A stretch of 40,751 nt of DNA from Caldifarciminota bacterium UBA6260 (lineage in GTDB: Bacteria; Hydrothermota; 32-111): positions 1 to 40,751 of the forward strand of contig DJVI01000010.1 of the NCBI GenBank assembly GCA_002441125.1, in the 5' to 3' direction. A model generated the notes under the pieces. It searched no databases. It was not told the origin of the DNA and worked only from the letters and a program-made list of their open reading frames with translations. The number at the start of each line of letters is the position of its first letter. The first letter of the stretch is position 1. Shown here in pieces: positions 6,790 through 15,588 of the stretch. The position numbers and the translations under genes were made by a program.

Positions 6790-8519
6790 TATTAAATATT
6801 TTTATTAATGTATACTCATATGATATAATTTTCCCAACAGAAAACAATATTATAACAGGTGGATTTGGAGAGTTTAGATGGAACCATTTTCATTCAGGCT
6901 TAGATATTTCAACGGAAGGAGTTGAGGGTAAAAAAGTTTTTTCTCCATCAGATTGTTATGTAAGTTATGTTAAGAGAGATTTTTATGGTTACGGAAACGT
7001 TATTTTTCTTGAGGATGAAAAGTATGTTTATGTTTTTGCTCATCTTAAAAACTTTGTACCAAAAATTGATACAATACTTTCGAAAGATAAATTCAGACAG
7101 ATAATATATCCACCAAAAAATAGTATAAAATTTTCAAAAGGTGAGATAGTTGCCTATACTGGTTCATCTGGAGGAGTTGTTCCACACCTTCATTTTGAGA
7201 TTAGGAAAAAAGATAATACATGTATAAACCCACTATTTTTGTATAATATAGTTGATACAATTAAACCTTGGATAGATGGAGTTTTGTTTGAACCTGCCGA
7301 TGATACCACATTGATAAATGGTGAATATGACAACCACTACTATATAACAAGAAAAAATGGTTATCAGTTAAAATCAGTTAATGTCTACATTTCGGGGAGG
7401 TTTTTCATATCAACAAAAGTTTTTGATAGAATAAACTCCTATTCGTCTAAAATTTTTGTATACAAAATAAATACAATATCTAACGGTAAAATAATTTCAA
7501 CCGTATATTTCGATTCGTTGAATTTTGATTACAATAAACTTTCACCCTCACATTTTAAAACAGATCTAAAGGTTTCAAATTCAAACCATCTTATCAAATT
7601 GTACGATCTAATTAAAACACCATTGGCATATGTAGAAAGGGAAACTTTGTATAGTAATATTGATACAAATTTAGTTGTTGAGGTTTTTGATTATTATGGT
7701 AATTCAAACAGCATCAAGATAAATGTTATCGATCAGAAAAAAATAAATAGTTTTGAAGATGATAAAATAACTTTGAAAAAGATCAACAAAAAAATAGTTT
7801 TAACAATTTCTGGTACCTATTCTAAATATAACCTTAACAAACCTTTTGACGAATTTTTTAAAAGTTTTGAGATAAACAATAAATATAAATATTATATTCT
7901 TTCTAAAGAATGTAACATAGAATCGAAAAATATTGTAGATGAGATTCCGGTCAGCAAAAATATTGTATTAATAAAAAGCACAAATACTTTGAAACTGGAA
8001 GATTCAATTTTTATTAAGCCTTATTCAGATTTGTATTTTTTATATGATACAAAAAATTTCCACCACAGAGAGTTCTTTTCAGTAACAAAAAAATTTGATT
8101 TTGACTTATGTGAAGATATTGTAAGAAATGGGATTAAAATATTTCTTAATGGTTTTGAAGGATACTCTTTTTACAATGTGAAAGGAGGAGGTGATTTAAG
8201 TTTTGTTAAACATCTTAACTCAAAAGATTCTATTTTTGTACATAAATTATCAGATTTTGTAATAGGAAAGGATACAATAAAACCAAAATCTTATCTTATA
8301 AAAAAATATAGTTCAAACGGAACTAAATATTATCACTACAAAATAATAGATCAGGGAAGTGGAGTTGATTGGTTTTTCCTCTCTGATTCTAATGATTTTT
8401 ATGTTGAACCAGTAACAGGAAAATCTAAGGTAATTATAAAATTGAAGAATGGTGAAACAAACAAAATCTTTATTGTTAAAGATAAAGAGGGCAATAAGGA
8501 TACTTTAACTTTGTATTAA
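6762..8519 (+). CDS. Secreted M23-family (LytM) peptidase with long C-terminal region
   Basis: A 585-residue exported protein. A signal peptide (TFLLILNIFINVYS, cleaved near residue 20) is followed directly by the M23 peptidase domain (about 21-160). The zinc site is complete: His44 and Asp48 in HFHSGLDIS, His94 in VFAHL, and His142/His144 in PHLHFEIRKK. It should cut peptidoglycan cross-bridges in the periplasm, or bind peptidoglycan. The 420 residues after the domain are beta-rich, resembling stacked Ig-like modules; I recognise no named family there. The ATG lies within prmA, so translation is likely coupled. Confidence 0.88.
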   Translation: MVRIYTFLLILNIFINVYSYDIIFPTENNIITGGFGEFRWNHFHSGLDISTEGVEGKKVFSPSDCYVSYVKRDFYGYGNVIFLEDEKYVYVFAHLKNFVPKIDTILSKDKFRQIIYPPKNSIKFSKGEIVAYTGSSGGVVPHLHFEIRKKDNTCINPLFLYNIVDTIKPWIDGVLFEPADDTTLINGEYDNHYYITRKNGYQLKSVNVYISGRFFISTKVFDRINSYSSKIFVYKINTISNGKIISTVYFDSLNFDYNKLSPSHFKTDLKVSNSNHLIKLYDLIKTPLAYVERETLYSNIDTNLVVEVFDYYGNSNSIKINVIDQKKINSFEDDKITLKKINKKIVLTISGTYSKYNLNKPFDEFFKSFEINNKYKYYILSKECNIESKNIVDEIPVSKNIVLIKSTNTLKLEDSIFIKPYSDLYFLYDTKNFHHREFFSVTKKFDFDLCEDIVRNGIKIFLNGFEGYSFYNVKGGGDLSFVKHLNSKDSIFVHKLSDFVIGKDTIKPKSYLIKKYSSNGTKYYHYKIIDQGSGVDWFFLSDSNDFYVEPVTGKSKVIIKLKNGETNKIFIVKDKEGNKDTLTLY

Positions 8520-8558
8520 ACTATGTATATAATTTTTGTATATTATTTGTGATACATA

Positions 8559-9050
8559 TTAAAGGTCGAGAAGATCCCCAAAATCATTTAAAATATCATC
8601 ATTATCGAATTTTATTTTTTTATTTGATTTTTCTTTTATTTTTTTTACCATAGAAAAGATTTTATCTTCTACCATCATATTCTTGTTGTTATCTTTCTTT
8701 ATATTTTCAACTATCCTTTTCTTTTCAGATTTCAAAAGTTCAATAAAAAGTTTTTCCATCTCTGGGAAGGAGTTATAGAAGTTCCAATTTTTTATTTCCC
8801 TTTCAAATATAAGTAGATACTGTTTATCCTCTTCTGTTAGTTTTTGGGTTTTGAAATACTTAACACCGTTGAAAAGCAAAAATTTAAAAAGATCATCAGA
8901 ATAGAAATCAAAAAGAGATTCTATTATATATAATGAAACAAGATAGTAAAGCTCAGGGTTATAATAATCATTATCTTTAAAAGCTTCACTTTCCATTAAA
9001 ATTGTTTTTGTAAGATTTACAAGTTCAATATCATTAATATTTTTATCCAT
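8559..9050 (-). CDS. Hypothetical helical, charged protein
   Basis: A 163-residue protein with no signal peptide or membrane segment. It is mostly helical and charged, with an aromatic middle (YYNPELYYLVSLYIIESLF) and a lysine-rich tail ending NDFGDLLDL. I do not recognise the family. It has its own promoter and a good ribosome site (AAAGGA) before the ATG. The convergent M23 gene ends 39 bases away. Confidence 0.65.
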   Translation of the reverse strand: MDKNINDIELVNLTKTILMESEAFKDNDYYNPELYYLVSLYIIESLFDFYSDDLFKFLLFNGVKYFKTQKLTEEDKQYLLIFEREIKNWNFYNSFPEMEKLFIELLKSEKKRIVENIKKDNNKNMMVEDKIFSMVKKIKEKSNKKIKFDNDDILNDFGDLLDL

Positions 9051-9071
9051 AAAATTCCTTTAAAGGGAGTT

Positions 9072-9099
9072 ATTATAATGCTAAAAAATTAAAAATCAA
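9072..9099 (-). promoter_or_regulatory. Promoter of the 163-residue hypothetical gene
   Basis: Minus strand: TTGATT (9099-9094), 16-bp spacer, TATAAT (9077-9072). A short leader with AAAGGA follows, then the ATG at 9050. Confidence 0.7.
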
Positions 9100-9105
9100 G
9101 ATTAT

Positions 9106-10419
9106 TTAAAAACTTAAACTTAAATTTCCTCCAAATCCGTTGTTTTTTGTTGGATAAAGGTAAAACCCTAAGTTTGATCCAAAATCAACTCCAGATTTGA
9201 TAGCATCCTTTCTTAAAAGGTAAACCAAATACTCGCCTACAACCATACTGAGTGCTCCTATTGAAGAGTGAAAATCTGAACTGTTTGAATAAGAAGCAAT
9301 AGTTCTTTCGATCCCCTGTCCCAACGCTCCTCCAACTATACCACCTATCATCATCAGAATTGCGTTACCATCATCGAGCCTTATATTTCTCATAAAGTAT
9401 GCTGTTATCCCTGTTGATATAATTCCGGCGAATGATGCTGCAAGTGGAAACTCATCTTTTCTATCGATGTAATTATAAACATCTACCGTTAAAAGTATGC
9501 CGGGAACCATATTGAATGTATAAAAATATCCATCAAAAGATTTATATTTTAGATCATCTCTGTTTCCCAAATAATATCCAAAAGACCTAAAAGCTAAAGA
9601 GTAAATAAATGCGGTAGTGTAACCCCACAATTCTCTTTTGTTATCAAGTTTGAAAACTGAATCTTCATATTGGGCAACTTCTAAACTATCATCCCAATTT
9701 ATATTTGATTGATCAGGGTTCTCTGGAACCAATTTCTCTCCCAAATATATTCCAAGTAAACCACCTGTTGCGTACCCTAAAACTGCACCTGATGCATAAA
9801 AATCACTTGCAGCCCTTTTTAAATTTAGATTTTTTCTTGAAAGGTAGTAACCAAGCCATGACTCAGTGTATCCGGTTAAAGAAATACCAAGGAAATCAAG
9901 ATTGAACCGTCCAAATTCTATATTACCAAAATTTGAACTTCCAAAAGCGGTTCTCAAAACTACAAAATCAGCTGGTCCCAACCTATAACCCCAGTCTATA
10001 AATGCCAAAGATCTAATTGGAACTTCATCCTTAATCAAAAGAGGTGGCAAAAAAAACATAAGAGATGGAGTTGAAAGATAGATGAGAGGTGCTATTTTAC
10101 TTGTTGAAAACCCCAAAGCTTCGGTGTTGAAAAAACCATAAGTGAATCCCTGCCATGCTCCATACCAACCTGCCTGCCATTTGAAAGGCACTATTCTTAA
10201 AAGTTGTGGATTGTACTCTTTTACTGCTGGAGCTTCTTCCTTTTTTACCTGTTCAACTACTATTTCCTCTTTTGAAATTGTATCACCATTTTCCGATAAA
10301 ACTATTTTGTAAAGTTTTCCATCTATATTTGTGAATTTTTCAACTGAATTGTTTTCCTGAGAAAAAAGTAGTAAAAAAGAAAAAAAACTAAGCAAAATGA
10401 ATAAAGAAAATTTTCTCAC
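9106..10419 (-). CDS. Exported, outer-membrane-like protein of unknown function
   Basis: A 437-residue protein with a clear signal peptide (FILLSFFSFLLLFSQ). A short charged region (about 20-75) is followed by glycine- and aromatic-rich segments such as WQAGWYGAWQGFTYGFF and IGGIVGGALGQGIERT. The last residues, GGNLSLSF, end in Phe as in many outer-membrane proteins. The family is not recognised. The GTG start is preceded by GGAGG at the proper distance. It lies 8 bases after the lipoprotein gene and is probably in the same operon. Confidence 0.7.
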   Translation of the reverse strand: MRKFSLFILLSFFSFLLLFSQENNSVEKFTNIDGKLYKIVLSENGDTISKEEIVVEQVKKEEAPAVKEYNPQLLRIVPFKWQAGWYGAWQGFTYGFFNTEALGFSTSKIAPLIYLSTPSLMFFLPPLLIKDEVPIRSLAFIDWGYRLGPADFVVLRTAFGSSNFGNIEFGRFNLDFLGISLTGYTESWLGYYLSRKNLNLKRAASDFYASGAVLGYATGGLLGIYLGEKLVPENPDQSNINWDDSLEVAQYEDSVFKLDNKRELWGYTTAFIYSLAFRSFGYYLGNRDDLKYKSFDGYFYTFNMVPGILLTVDVYNYIDRKDEFPLAASFAGIISTGITAYFMRNIRLDDGNAILMMIGGIVGGALGQGIERTIASYSNSSDFHSSIGALSMVVGEYLVYLLRKDAIKSGVDFGSNLGFYLYPTKNNGFGGNLSLSF

Positions 10420-10427
10420 ACAACCTC

Positions 10428-11051
10428 CTATTTACACTTATAAATTGTTCTAAAATCTTTTGTTATATTCCAAGTAAGTTTATCTATAAGATTATATTGA
10501 GATTCATCAAAAGTTTTTGAATTAAAAAATAGATGATCCTTGCTTAAATATACATTTGATAATTCAGTCTTTTTTTCAATTGTTTTAATAAAGATCAATG
10601 ATCCATTCTTGGTTTCGTAAATCTTTAACCTAAGCACAGCTGTTAATTTTACATTAGCATGAAAAGATGGGTTGACAAAATTTATTTGAAAATCAGGCTC
10701 TATATCTGAAAACTCAACTTCGGAATAAACAAGACTTTTAACATTATAGTCGTTTCCTATCTTTTTAATAATATCAGATGTGAGTTCTTTAGTATTATAT
10801 TTTGAAAGAATATTTTCCAAACTCCCTATTTCAACAAAAGAACCTTTCTGCTCATATGTAATATACTCTATCAGTTTAGTTGTTACAAGTTGTCCAACGG
10901 TTGAATCTGAATTAATAACATTTGTCTTGATGAATGCGAAAGGTGTATTTTCAGAGAGTTGAAAAGTTGGTGGATATGGATACTTTTTACAACATGAGAT
11001 TGTCAAAACAAATAAAAATAATAAAACGATGCTATTAAATCTTGCTTTCAT
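10428..11051 (-). CDS. Putative periplasmic lipoprotein
   Basis: A 207-residue protein with a lipoprotein-type signal: basic start, hydrophobic IVLLFLFVLT and a lipobox-like LTISC followed by a second cysteine, so mature acylation is likely at the first. The mature part (VKSLVYSEVEFSDIEPDF..., ANVKLTAVLRLKIYETKNG) has the look of GNA1162/TolB-N-like lipoproteins that assemble in the periplasm, but I cannot name the family. The mRNA is predicted to be leaderless. The outer-membrane-like gene follows after 8 bases, suggesting a joint envelope role. Confidence 0.72.
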   Translation of the reverse strand: MKARFNSIVLLFLFVLTISCCKKYPYPPTFQLSENTPFAFIKTNVINSDSTVGQLVTTKLIEYITYEQKGSFVEIGSLENILSKYNTKELTSDIIKKIGNDYNVKSLVYSEVEFSDIEPDFQINFVNPSFHANVKLTAVLRLKIYETKNGSLIFIKTIEKKTELSNVYLSKDHLFFNSKTFDESQYNLIDKLTWNITKDFRTIYKCK

Positions 11052-11058
11052 ATATAAA

Positions 11059-11086
11059 AGTATAGTTTTTTAAACGGATTTGTCAA
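11059..11086 (-). promoter_or_regulatory. Promoter of the lipoprotein gene, leaderless layout
   Basis: Minus strand: TTGACA (11086-11081), 16-bp spacer, TATACT (11064-11059), then seven bases to the ATG at 11051. The -35 box overlaps the stop codon of the preceding gene. Confidence 0.78.
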
Positions 11087-12261
11087 TCTAAAAAACAAAG
11101 ATTTGAAAATGAAATCTGGAAAAAATATGACCTTTTTGAAAAGGTCGAATAGATTAAATCTTCATCTGAGAAAAGATTTTTTATACCAAAAGTAAGGTAA
11201 TTGCTTCCTTCATTAAAACTCAAAGCAAAATTGTAAATAAAAGAATTTGTTTTTAAGTAATAGTTAATCTCATTTATAAAATATATTTTTTGATAATTGT
11301 TTTGAGAGAATAATCCAATAAAGAACGAGTTATAATTTGAAAGATTTTCAAGGTAATTTATTTTAAAATTATATTTGAAGTTTTTCCCTTCTTTTTTAAA
11401 AGTGAGTTCTATATCATAAAAATTTTTCTCTTTTATAAAATCTGAATAAAAATCTATACTATCAAGGATTTTTCCTGTTGAAAGTTTTAAAAAGAAATTA
11501 TTGTAAAGCAGGTCTAAATAAAAATTGTAAACCTTTTGTGGAAAAAGGTTGTAAATGTTTTTACGATTTTTTGAAAATATACCGAATGTATCTTTTTCAA
11601 TATAAAGTGCGTCAACGATTAAATTAAACTTAACATTTTTTAATTCATTTCTTAAACTGTATGAAGGCAGAACGATTTTTGAGTAAAAAATTCCAAAATC
11701 TCCATATTTCGATAAAAATCCAAAACCAAGATAACTTTCTTTTAAATCACTTAAATTCTGGTAATTCGTCTTAATGAAAGTTCTCTTTTTGTAAGTTATA
11801 TTAAAACTTGAAAGATTTTTAACAGATAATATGGTTGGATAGATATTGGATTTATAATTTAAATAAAAATTAAACAAATCATTCTGAAATTCGCTTTTAA
11901 CCAAAAATGTAGAAAAAATTAGATCACCTCTTGTTATCTGACTTGAATTATTAAATTGTATGTTTTGATCTTTTAAATTAAAAATTTTATTATATTTAAA
12001 ATCCAATTTGAATGTATCTTTAAAATCTGTTGAAGAAAAAAAAGAGTATGAAAAATCTTTTTGATAATGTTTTGAAAAAAATGATAAAAGTTCTGGATGT
12101 AAAAATGTTATCTCATTGTAATCGTAAATCGGTTTTAATACGGTTACAGGCTCATTTAAAAAAGTATCCAAAGGATATTTTTCGATATTAAAATCTATAT
12201 CGTAAGATAAGGTTTTAATAAAAATTAAAAAAAGGATAACTATAAAATATTTTTTATACAT
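11083..12261 (-). CDS. Exported beta-barrel-like protein of unknown function
   Basis: A 392-residue protein with a signal peptide (YFIVILFLIFIKTLS) followed by alternating polar and aromatic strands rich in Phe, Tyr, Asn and Lys, which suggests an outer-membrane beta-barrel. Recurrent short strands such as FKYNFKINYLENL and FIYNFALSFNEGSNYLTFG support this. It ends in Asp rather than Phe, so assembly as a standard porin is not certain. The family is not recognised. It is the last gene of the minus-strand glycan/mtnA operon; its ATG lies 22 bases inside the mtnA end, showing tight coupling. Confidence 0.65.
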   Translation of the reverse strand: MYKKYFIVILFLIFIKTLSYDIDFNIEKYPLDTFLNEPVTVLKPIYDYNEITFLHPELLSFFSKHYQKDFSYSFFSSTDFKDTFKLDFKYNKIFNLKDQNIQFNNSSQITRGDLIFSTFLVKSEFQNDLFNFYLNYKSNIYPTILSVKNLSSFNITYKKRTFIKTNYQNLSDLKESYLGFGFLSKYGDFGIFYSKIVLPSYSLRNELKNVKFNLIVDALYIEKDTFGIFSKNRKNIYNLFPQKVYNFYLDLLYNNFFLKLSTGKILDSIDFYSDFIKEKNFYDIELTFKKEGKNFKYNFKINYLENLSNYNSFFIGLFSQNNYQKIYFINEINYYLKTNSFIYNFALSFNEGSNYLTFGIKNLFSDEDLIYSTFSKRSYFFQISFSNLCFLD

Positions 12262-13274
12262 CCTTTTTCCGGTTTTATTATACCTTTTTCTGTAATTATA
12301 CCTGTGATATATTTTGAAGGTGTTATATCGAATGCTGGATTTAAGACATCTTTTGCTATAGATATCTTTTTCCCATTAACTGATAAAATCTCTTCTTTAT
12401 TCCTTTCTTCTATATTTATTAAATCACCGGTTGTTATATTTCTATCAAATGTTGTTGTTGGAGCAACAACATAAAAAGGTTTTTTGAAATGGTAAGATAA
12501 AATTGCAGATTCACAAGTTCCAATCTTATTTGCTGTATCACCGTTTAGTGCTATTCTGTCCGCCCCAACAAAGGTAATATCGATTTTGTTTTTTGAAAAA
12601 AGATAGCCTCTTGTGTTGTCTGTTATGAGTGTGTAAGGTATTTTGAATTTTTCTGCTTCAAATACAGTTAATCTTCCACCTTGAAGTAATGGCCTTGTCT
12701 CTGGTATGAAGAGATGAAATTTAATACCTTTTTGAAAAGCTCTAAAAATTATCCCAAGAGCTGTCCCAATACCTAAAGTAGCAAGCATACCAGTGTTACA
12801 ATGAGTTAAAACATTCATCCCGTTTTGAATCAACCTGTAACCATAATCAGCCATCTTTTCACATGTATATACTTCATAGTTATAAGCCTGTTCACAAAAA
12901 TCTTCAATCTTATTCCTAAAAAGAAGATAATCTTTTTCATCAAAATTTTCTATGATCTTTTTCATCTTTTCAAGTAGGTTAAATATATTAACTGCTGTTG
13001 GTCTTGCTTTTTTAAGCTTTTCTATACTTTTTAAAGATTCTCTTCTTGCTTTTTCAAAGTTTTTGTTTCTGAAAACTGTTGAAAGAACTCCATAACATGC
13101 AACAACGCCTATAGCAGGAGCACCTCTCACTTTTAATTTTTTTATAGCATCATAATAATCAGTTAAAGTTGAAAGTTTTATATATTCCTCCTTAAAAGGT
13201 AACTTTGTCTGATCAACTGTTATAAAAATTCCATTTTCCCATCTGAAGAATGGGTTGTTGAAATCCTTTTTCAT
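12240..13274 (-). CDS. mtnA: S-methyl-5-thioribose-1-phosphate isomerase
   Basis: A 344-residue enzyme of the methionine salvage pathway that converts 5-methylthioribose 1-phosphate to the ribulose form. Signature segments are all present: RGAPAIGVVA (50-59), RPTAVN (91-96), THCNTGMLATLG with catalytic Cys159, ETRPLLQGGRLT, and VGADRIALNGDTANKIGT with catalytic Asp239. Length and catalytic positions match the well-studied bacterial enzyme almost exactly. The related eIF2B-like proteins lack this complete Cys/Asp pair. The start overlaps the glycosyltransferase stop as ATGA, an unusual place for a salvage gene; no other mtn gene is in the window. Confidence 0.95.
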   Translation of the reverse strand: MKKDFNNPFFRWENGIFITVDQTKLPFKEEYIKLSTLTDYYDAIKKLKVRGAPAIGVVACYGVLSTVFRNKNFEKARRESLKSIEKLKKARPTAVNIFNLLEKMKKIIENFDEKDYLLFRNKIEDFCEQAYNYEVYTCEKMADYGYRLIQNGMNVLTHCNTGMLATLGIGTALGIIFRAFQKGIKFHLFIPETRPLLQGGRLTVFEAEKFKIPYTLITDNTRGYLFSKNKIDITFVGADRIALNGDTANKIGTCESAILSYHFKKPFYVVAPTTTFDRNITTGDLINIEERNKEEILSVNGKKISIAKDVLNPAFDITPSKYITGIITEKGIIKPEKGCIKNIL

Positions 13275-14458
13275 ATTCTTATCCTTTCATAAAGTGAAAA
13301 AAGATTCTCTTTTTGTTTTTCCCAACAGAATTTTTCACTAACTCTTTTGTATCCATTTTCTGCCATACTCTTTCTTAGATCTTCATTATCGAGAAGATAG
13401 GAGATCTTTTCAGCGAACTTTTTATAATCGTTGTTTTCAACATATAGTGCATTATCGCCAGCAGAATATCTTGCTTCTTTTAAATCGTAAGAAACTATGG
13501 GAGATTTTGTAATCATATATTCCATAACCTTGTTCATAGTCGAAAGGTCGTTTAAGGGATTTTTAGGATCTGGAGAAGCAGCAACATCTGCTGTTGAGAG
13601 GTATTTCAAAGCTTCTTCATCCGATATCCTTCCTGTAAATTTTACAAACTTTTCAAGTTTAAACTCTTTAACCATTCTCTTTAAATTATCAAAATCATCA
13701 CCTTTTCCTATCAAAACGAAAAGTGTATCTTTTCTGCCGAGAGTATTAACAAAATGATCTATCGATCTTATAAGATAATCCACACCATCCTGTATTCCCA
13801 TTATTCCGATATAAACTACAAGGTATTTAAAATTTTCTTTGATTTCTGGAAAGTTTCCTTTGAAATCGAAATGTTTTTTTAAAGGGCCATTTCTGACTAT
13901 TACGATTTTTTTATTTTTACCGCCTCTCTCTTTTGCAATCTTATAATAAGATCTGTTTGTCACTATTATGTAGTTTGCTGCTTTATATGTCAAAAACTCA
14001 AAAAGAATCTGAATTTTATAAAAAAAATCTTTTCTTTCGTCCCTGAATCTTGAAAGGTATGATTCAGGGGTTAAATCATGTTGGTCAAATATAATCTTCT
14101 TTCCAAATATCCTATAAAAAGACAAGATTGGGAAAAATATATCTGGTGGATTCGCAATATGTATGACATCGAAATTTTTTTCGATAAGGATTTTTATTGA
14201 AAGAAGAAATATGAAAAAAAATGAAAAAAGGTATTCCAAAAGGTAATCGAATCTGTTTTTTGAAATCACTATCAAAGGGTATCTGTAAACATATATTCCT
14301 TCAAAAATCTCAAAAGATTTTTTATCCCTTTCTATTCCTTTTGGTGATATAACTGAGATGTTGTATCCTTTTTCTTTCAAGGATATAGCTTCTCTGTAAA
14401 CTCTTCTATCGAATGGGAAAGACAAATTTTCAACTATGAAAAGAATATCCTTTTTCAT
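13271..14458 (-). CDS. Glycosyltransferase family 4
   Basis: A 395-residue GT-B enzyme that transfers a sugar from a nucleotide donor. The N-terminal half has the acceptor-side pattern NLSFPFDRRVYREA, then IHIANPPDIFFP and IIFDQHDLTPE. The C-terminal half has the donor site: LIGKGDDF, VKFTGRI, ADVAASPDPKNPLNDLST and the conserved Glu in NKVMEYM. The family resembles WbuB-type surface-polysaccharide transferases; the exact sugar is unknown. The start at 14458 (MKKDILFIVENL) overlaps the upstream stop as ATGA; an earlier in-frame start at 14509 lies deep in the neighbour and is rejected. It overlaps mtnA by 4 bases. Confidence 0.9.
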   Translation of the reverse strand: MKKDILFIVENLSFPFDRRVYREAISLKEKGYNISVISPKGIERDKKSFEIFEGIYVYRYPLIVISKNRFDYLLEYLFSFFFIFLLSIKILIEKNFDVIHIANPPDIFFPILSFYRIFGKKIIFDQHDLTPESYLSRFRDERKDFFYKIQILFEFLTYKAANYIIVTNRSYYKIAKERGGKNKKIVIVRNGPLKKHFDFKGNFPEIKENFKYLVVYIGIMGIQDGVDYLIRSIDHFVNTLGRKDTLFVLIGKGDDFDNLKRMVKEFKLEKFVKFTGRISDEEALKYLSTADVAASPDPKNPLNDLSTMNKVMEYMITKSPIVSYDLKEARYSAGDNALYVENNDYKKFAEKISYLLDNEDLRKSMAENGYKRVSEKFCWEKQKENLFSLYERIRI

Positions 14459-15588
14459 AATTTTTCTAAAAGTGAAGTTAAACCTCTTGCCATTGTTCCA
14501 AGACCCCAATGTAACATTGGAGTTTTGTTCTTTGTTCTTTTATATTTGCGGAAAATAAAATGTCCATCTTGCTCCTGCATATTTTTTATAGCCCATAAAG
14601 CTACATTATACGATTTTTCAATATCGTTAAAATTCGACAGAGTTTCAATAGATTGAGAAACGCATTGTATATCTACAGGATAAGTTTTATCGAAATAATA
14701 TTTTGGTATATCACCATCAAAGAAGTTCTCTCTGTAATAAGAAAAACCTTTCTGGATATTTTTTTCAAATGACCTGTCACCTGAAAAATCCTGATACCTT
14801 TTGAAACTATCAAGGACATAAGCTGTATGAAAATTATCTATCCAATGTAAATCTTTTCTCTCACCATAATACCAGCTCCCATCCTCATGTTGAAATCTTG
14901 CAGTATATTCCATTGACAATCTTTCAAGTTTGTCTGTTTCTATTCCTGTAATCTTTTTTGCCTGAGATAGGAATGAGCCACCAATAACATTTGCGTTATG
15001 GACATTCTTTTTTTGGTATGGAATATAACTTATACAGAATGTATGATCGTAATCGTAAGTTGGAAGGTCATCTATAATGAATTTAGCGGTTTTATAAATA
15101 GCGTCCTTGTAATATTCATCCTTAGTTTCAAGATAGAACTCAACGAGTATATTTCCAATAAGTCCAGTCCAGACAAGAGTTGGCATTCCTTTTTTTAAAT
15201 AGAAAACTCTTGAGACATAATCGAAATGGTTTCCCCAAGAGTAATTTTCAAAGTAAGGAGAACGGTTATCTATAACCCATTTTATAAGTTCCTTACTTTT
15301 TTCAAGGTATCTTTTGTTCCCTGTTAATTTGTAATATTTTAAATATGCTGAAGAGATATAGGCGATTCCTTTTGTTGATCTTTCTTTTTTTATCCCTATT
15401 AAAGGTCTTATGTTGAAAGGAAACCTTCTTACACTCTGTTGTAAAGCTATAGATAAGTATTTGTTCTTCAAAGTCAAAGGATAGAGAAAAGAGTTCAAAC
15501 CATCGAATGGATCGTATCCGGTAAAATCATTTTTCTCAAGATATTCAAAAAGTTTTTCAACTGATTCAAAAAGAATTTCAGATTTCAA
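14455..15588 (-). CDS. Alpha-toroid glycan-associated protein
   Basis: A 377-residue cytoplasmic protein with repeated helical hairpins typical of an (alpha/alpha)6 toroid, as in glycan epimerases, lyases and hydrolases. Recognisable segments are AYISSAYLKYYKLTGNKRYL, QHEDGSWYYGER, HWIDNFHTAYVLDSFKRY and PMLHWGLGTMARGLTSLL. Relatives in polysaccharide clusters are often mislabelled as delta-aminolevulinic acid dehydratase; no such activity is supported. The enzymatic role is unknown. It overlaps the upstream oxidoreductase by 11 bases and the downstream glycosyltransferase by 4, so it belongs to the same surface-glycan operon. Confidence 0.75.
   Translation of the reverse strand: MKSEILFESVEKLFEYLEKNDFTGYDPFDGLNSFLYPLTLKNKYLSIALQQSVRRFPFNIRPLIGIKKERSTKGIAYISSAYLKYYKLTGNKRYLEKSKELIKWVIDNRSPYFENYSWGNHFDYVSRVFYLKKGMPTLVWTGLIGNILVEFYLETKDEYYKDAIYKTAKFIIDDLPTYDYDHTFCISYIPYQKKNVHNANVIGGSFLSQAKKITGIETDKLERLSMEYTARFQHEDGSWYYGERKDLHWIDNFHTAYVLDSFKRYQDFSGDRSFEKNIQKGFSYYRENFFDGDIPKYYFDKTYPVDIQCVSQSIETLSNFNDIEKSYNVALWAIKNMQEQDGHFIFRKYKRTKNKTPMLHWGLGTMARGLTSLLEKL

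Noticed and set aside
8519..8560. AT-rich partial palindrome between two convergent genes as a bidirectional terminator
   Set aside because: Pairing is short and broken and there is no clean T-run on either strand.
14455..15588. Delta-aminolevulinic acid dehydratase, the label relatives often carry
   Set aside because: No Schiff-base lysine motif or TIM-barrel pattern of HemB; the repeats fit an alpha-toroid.
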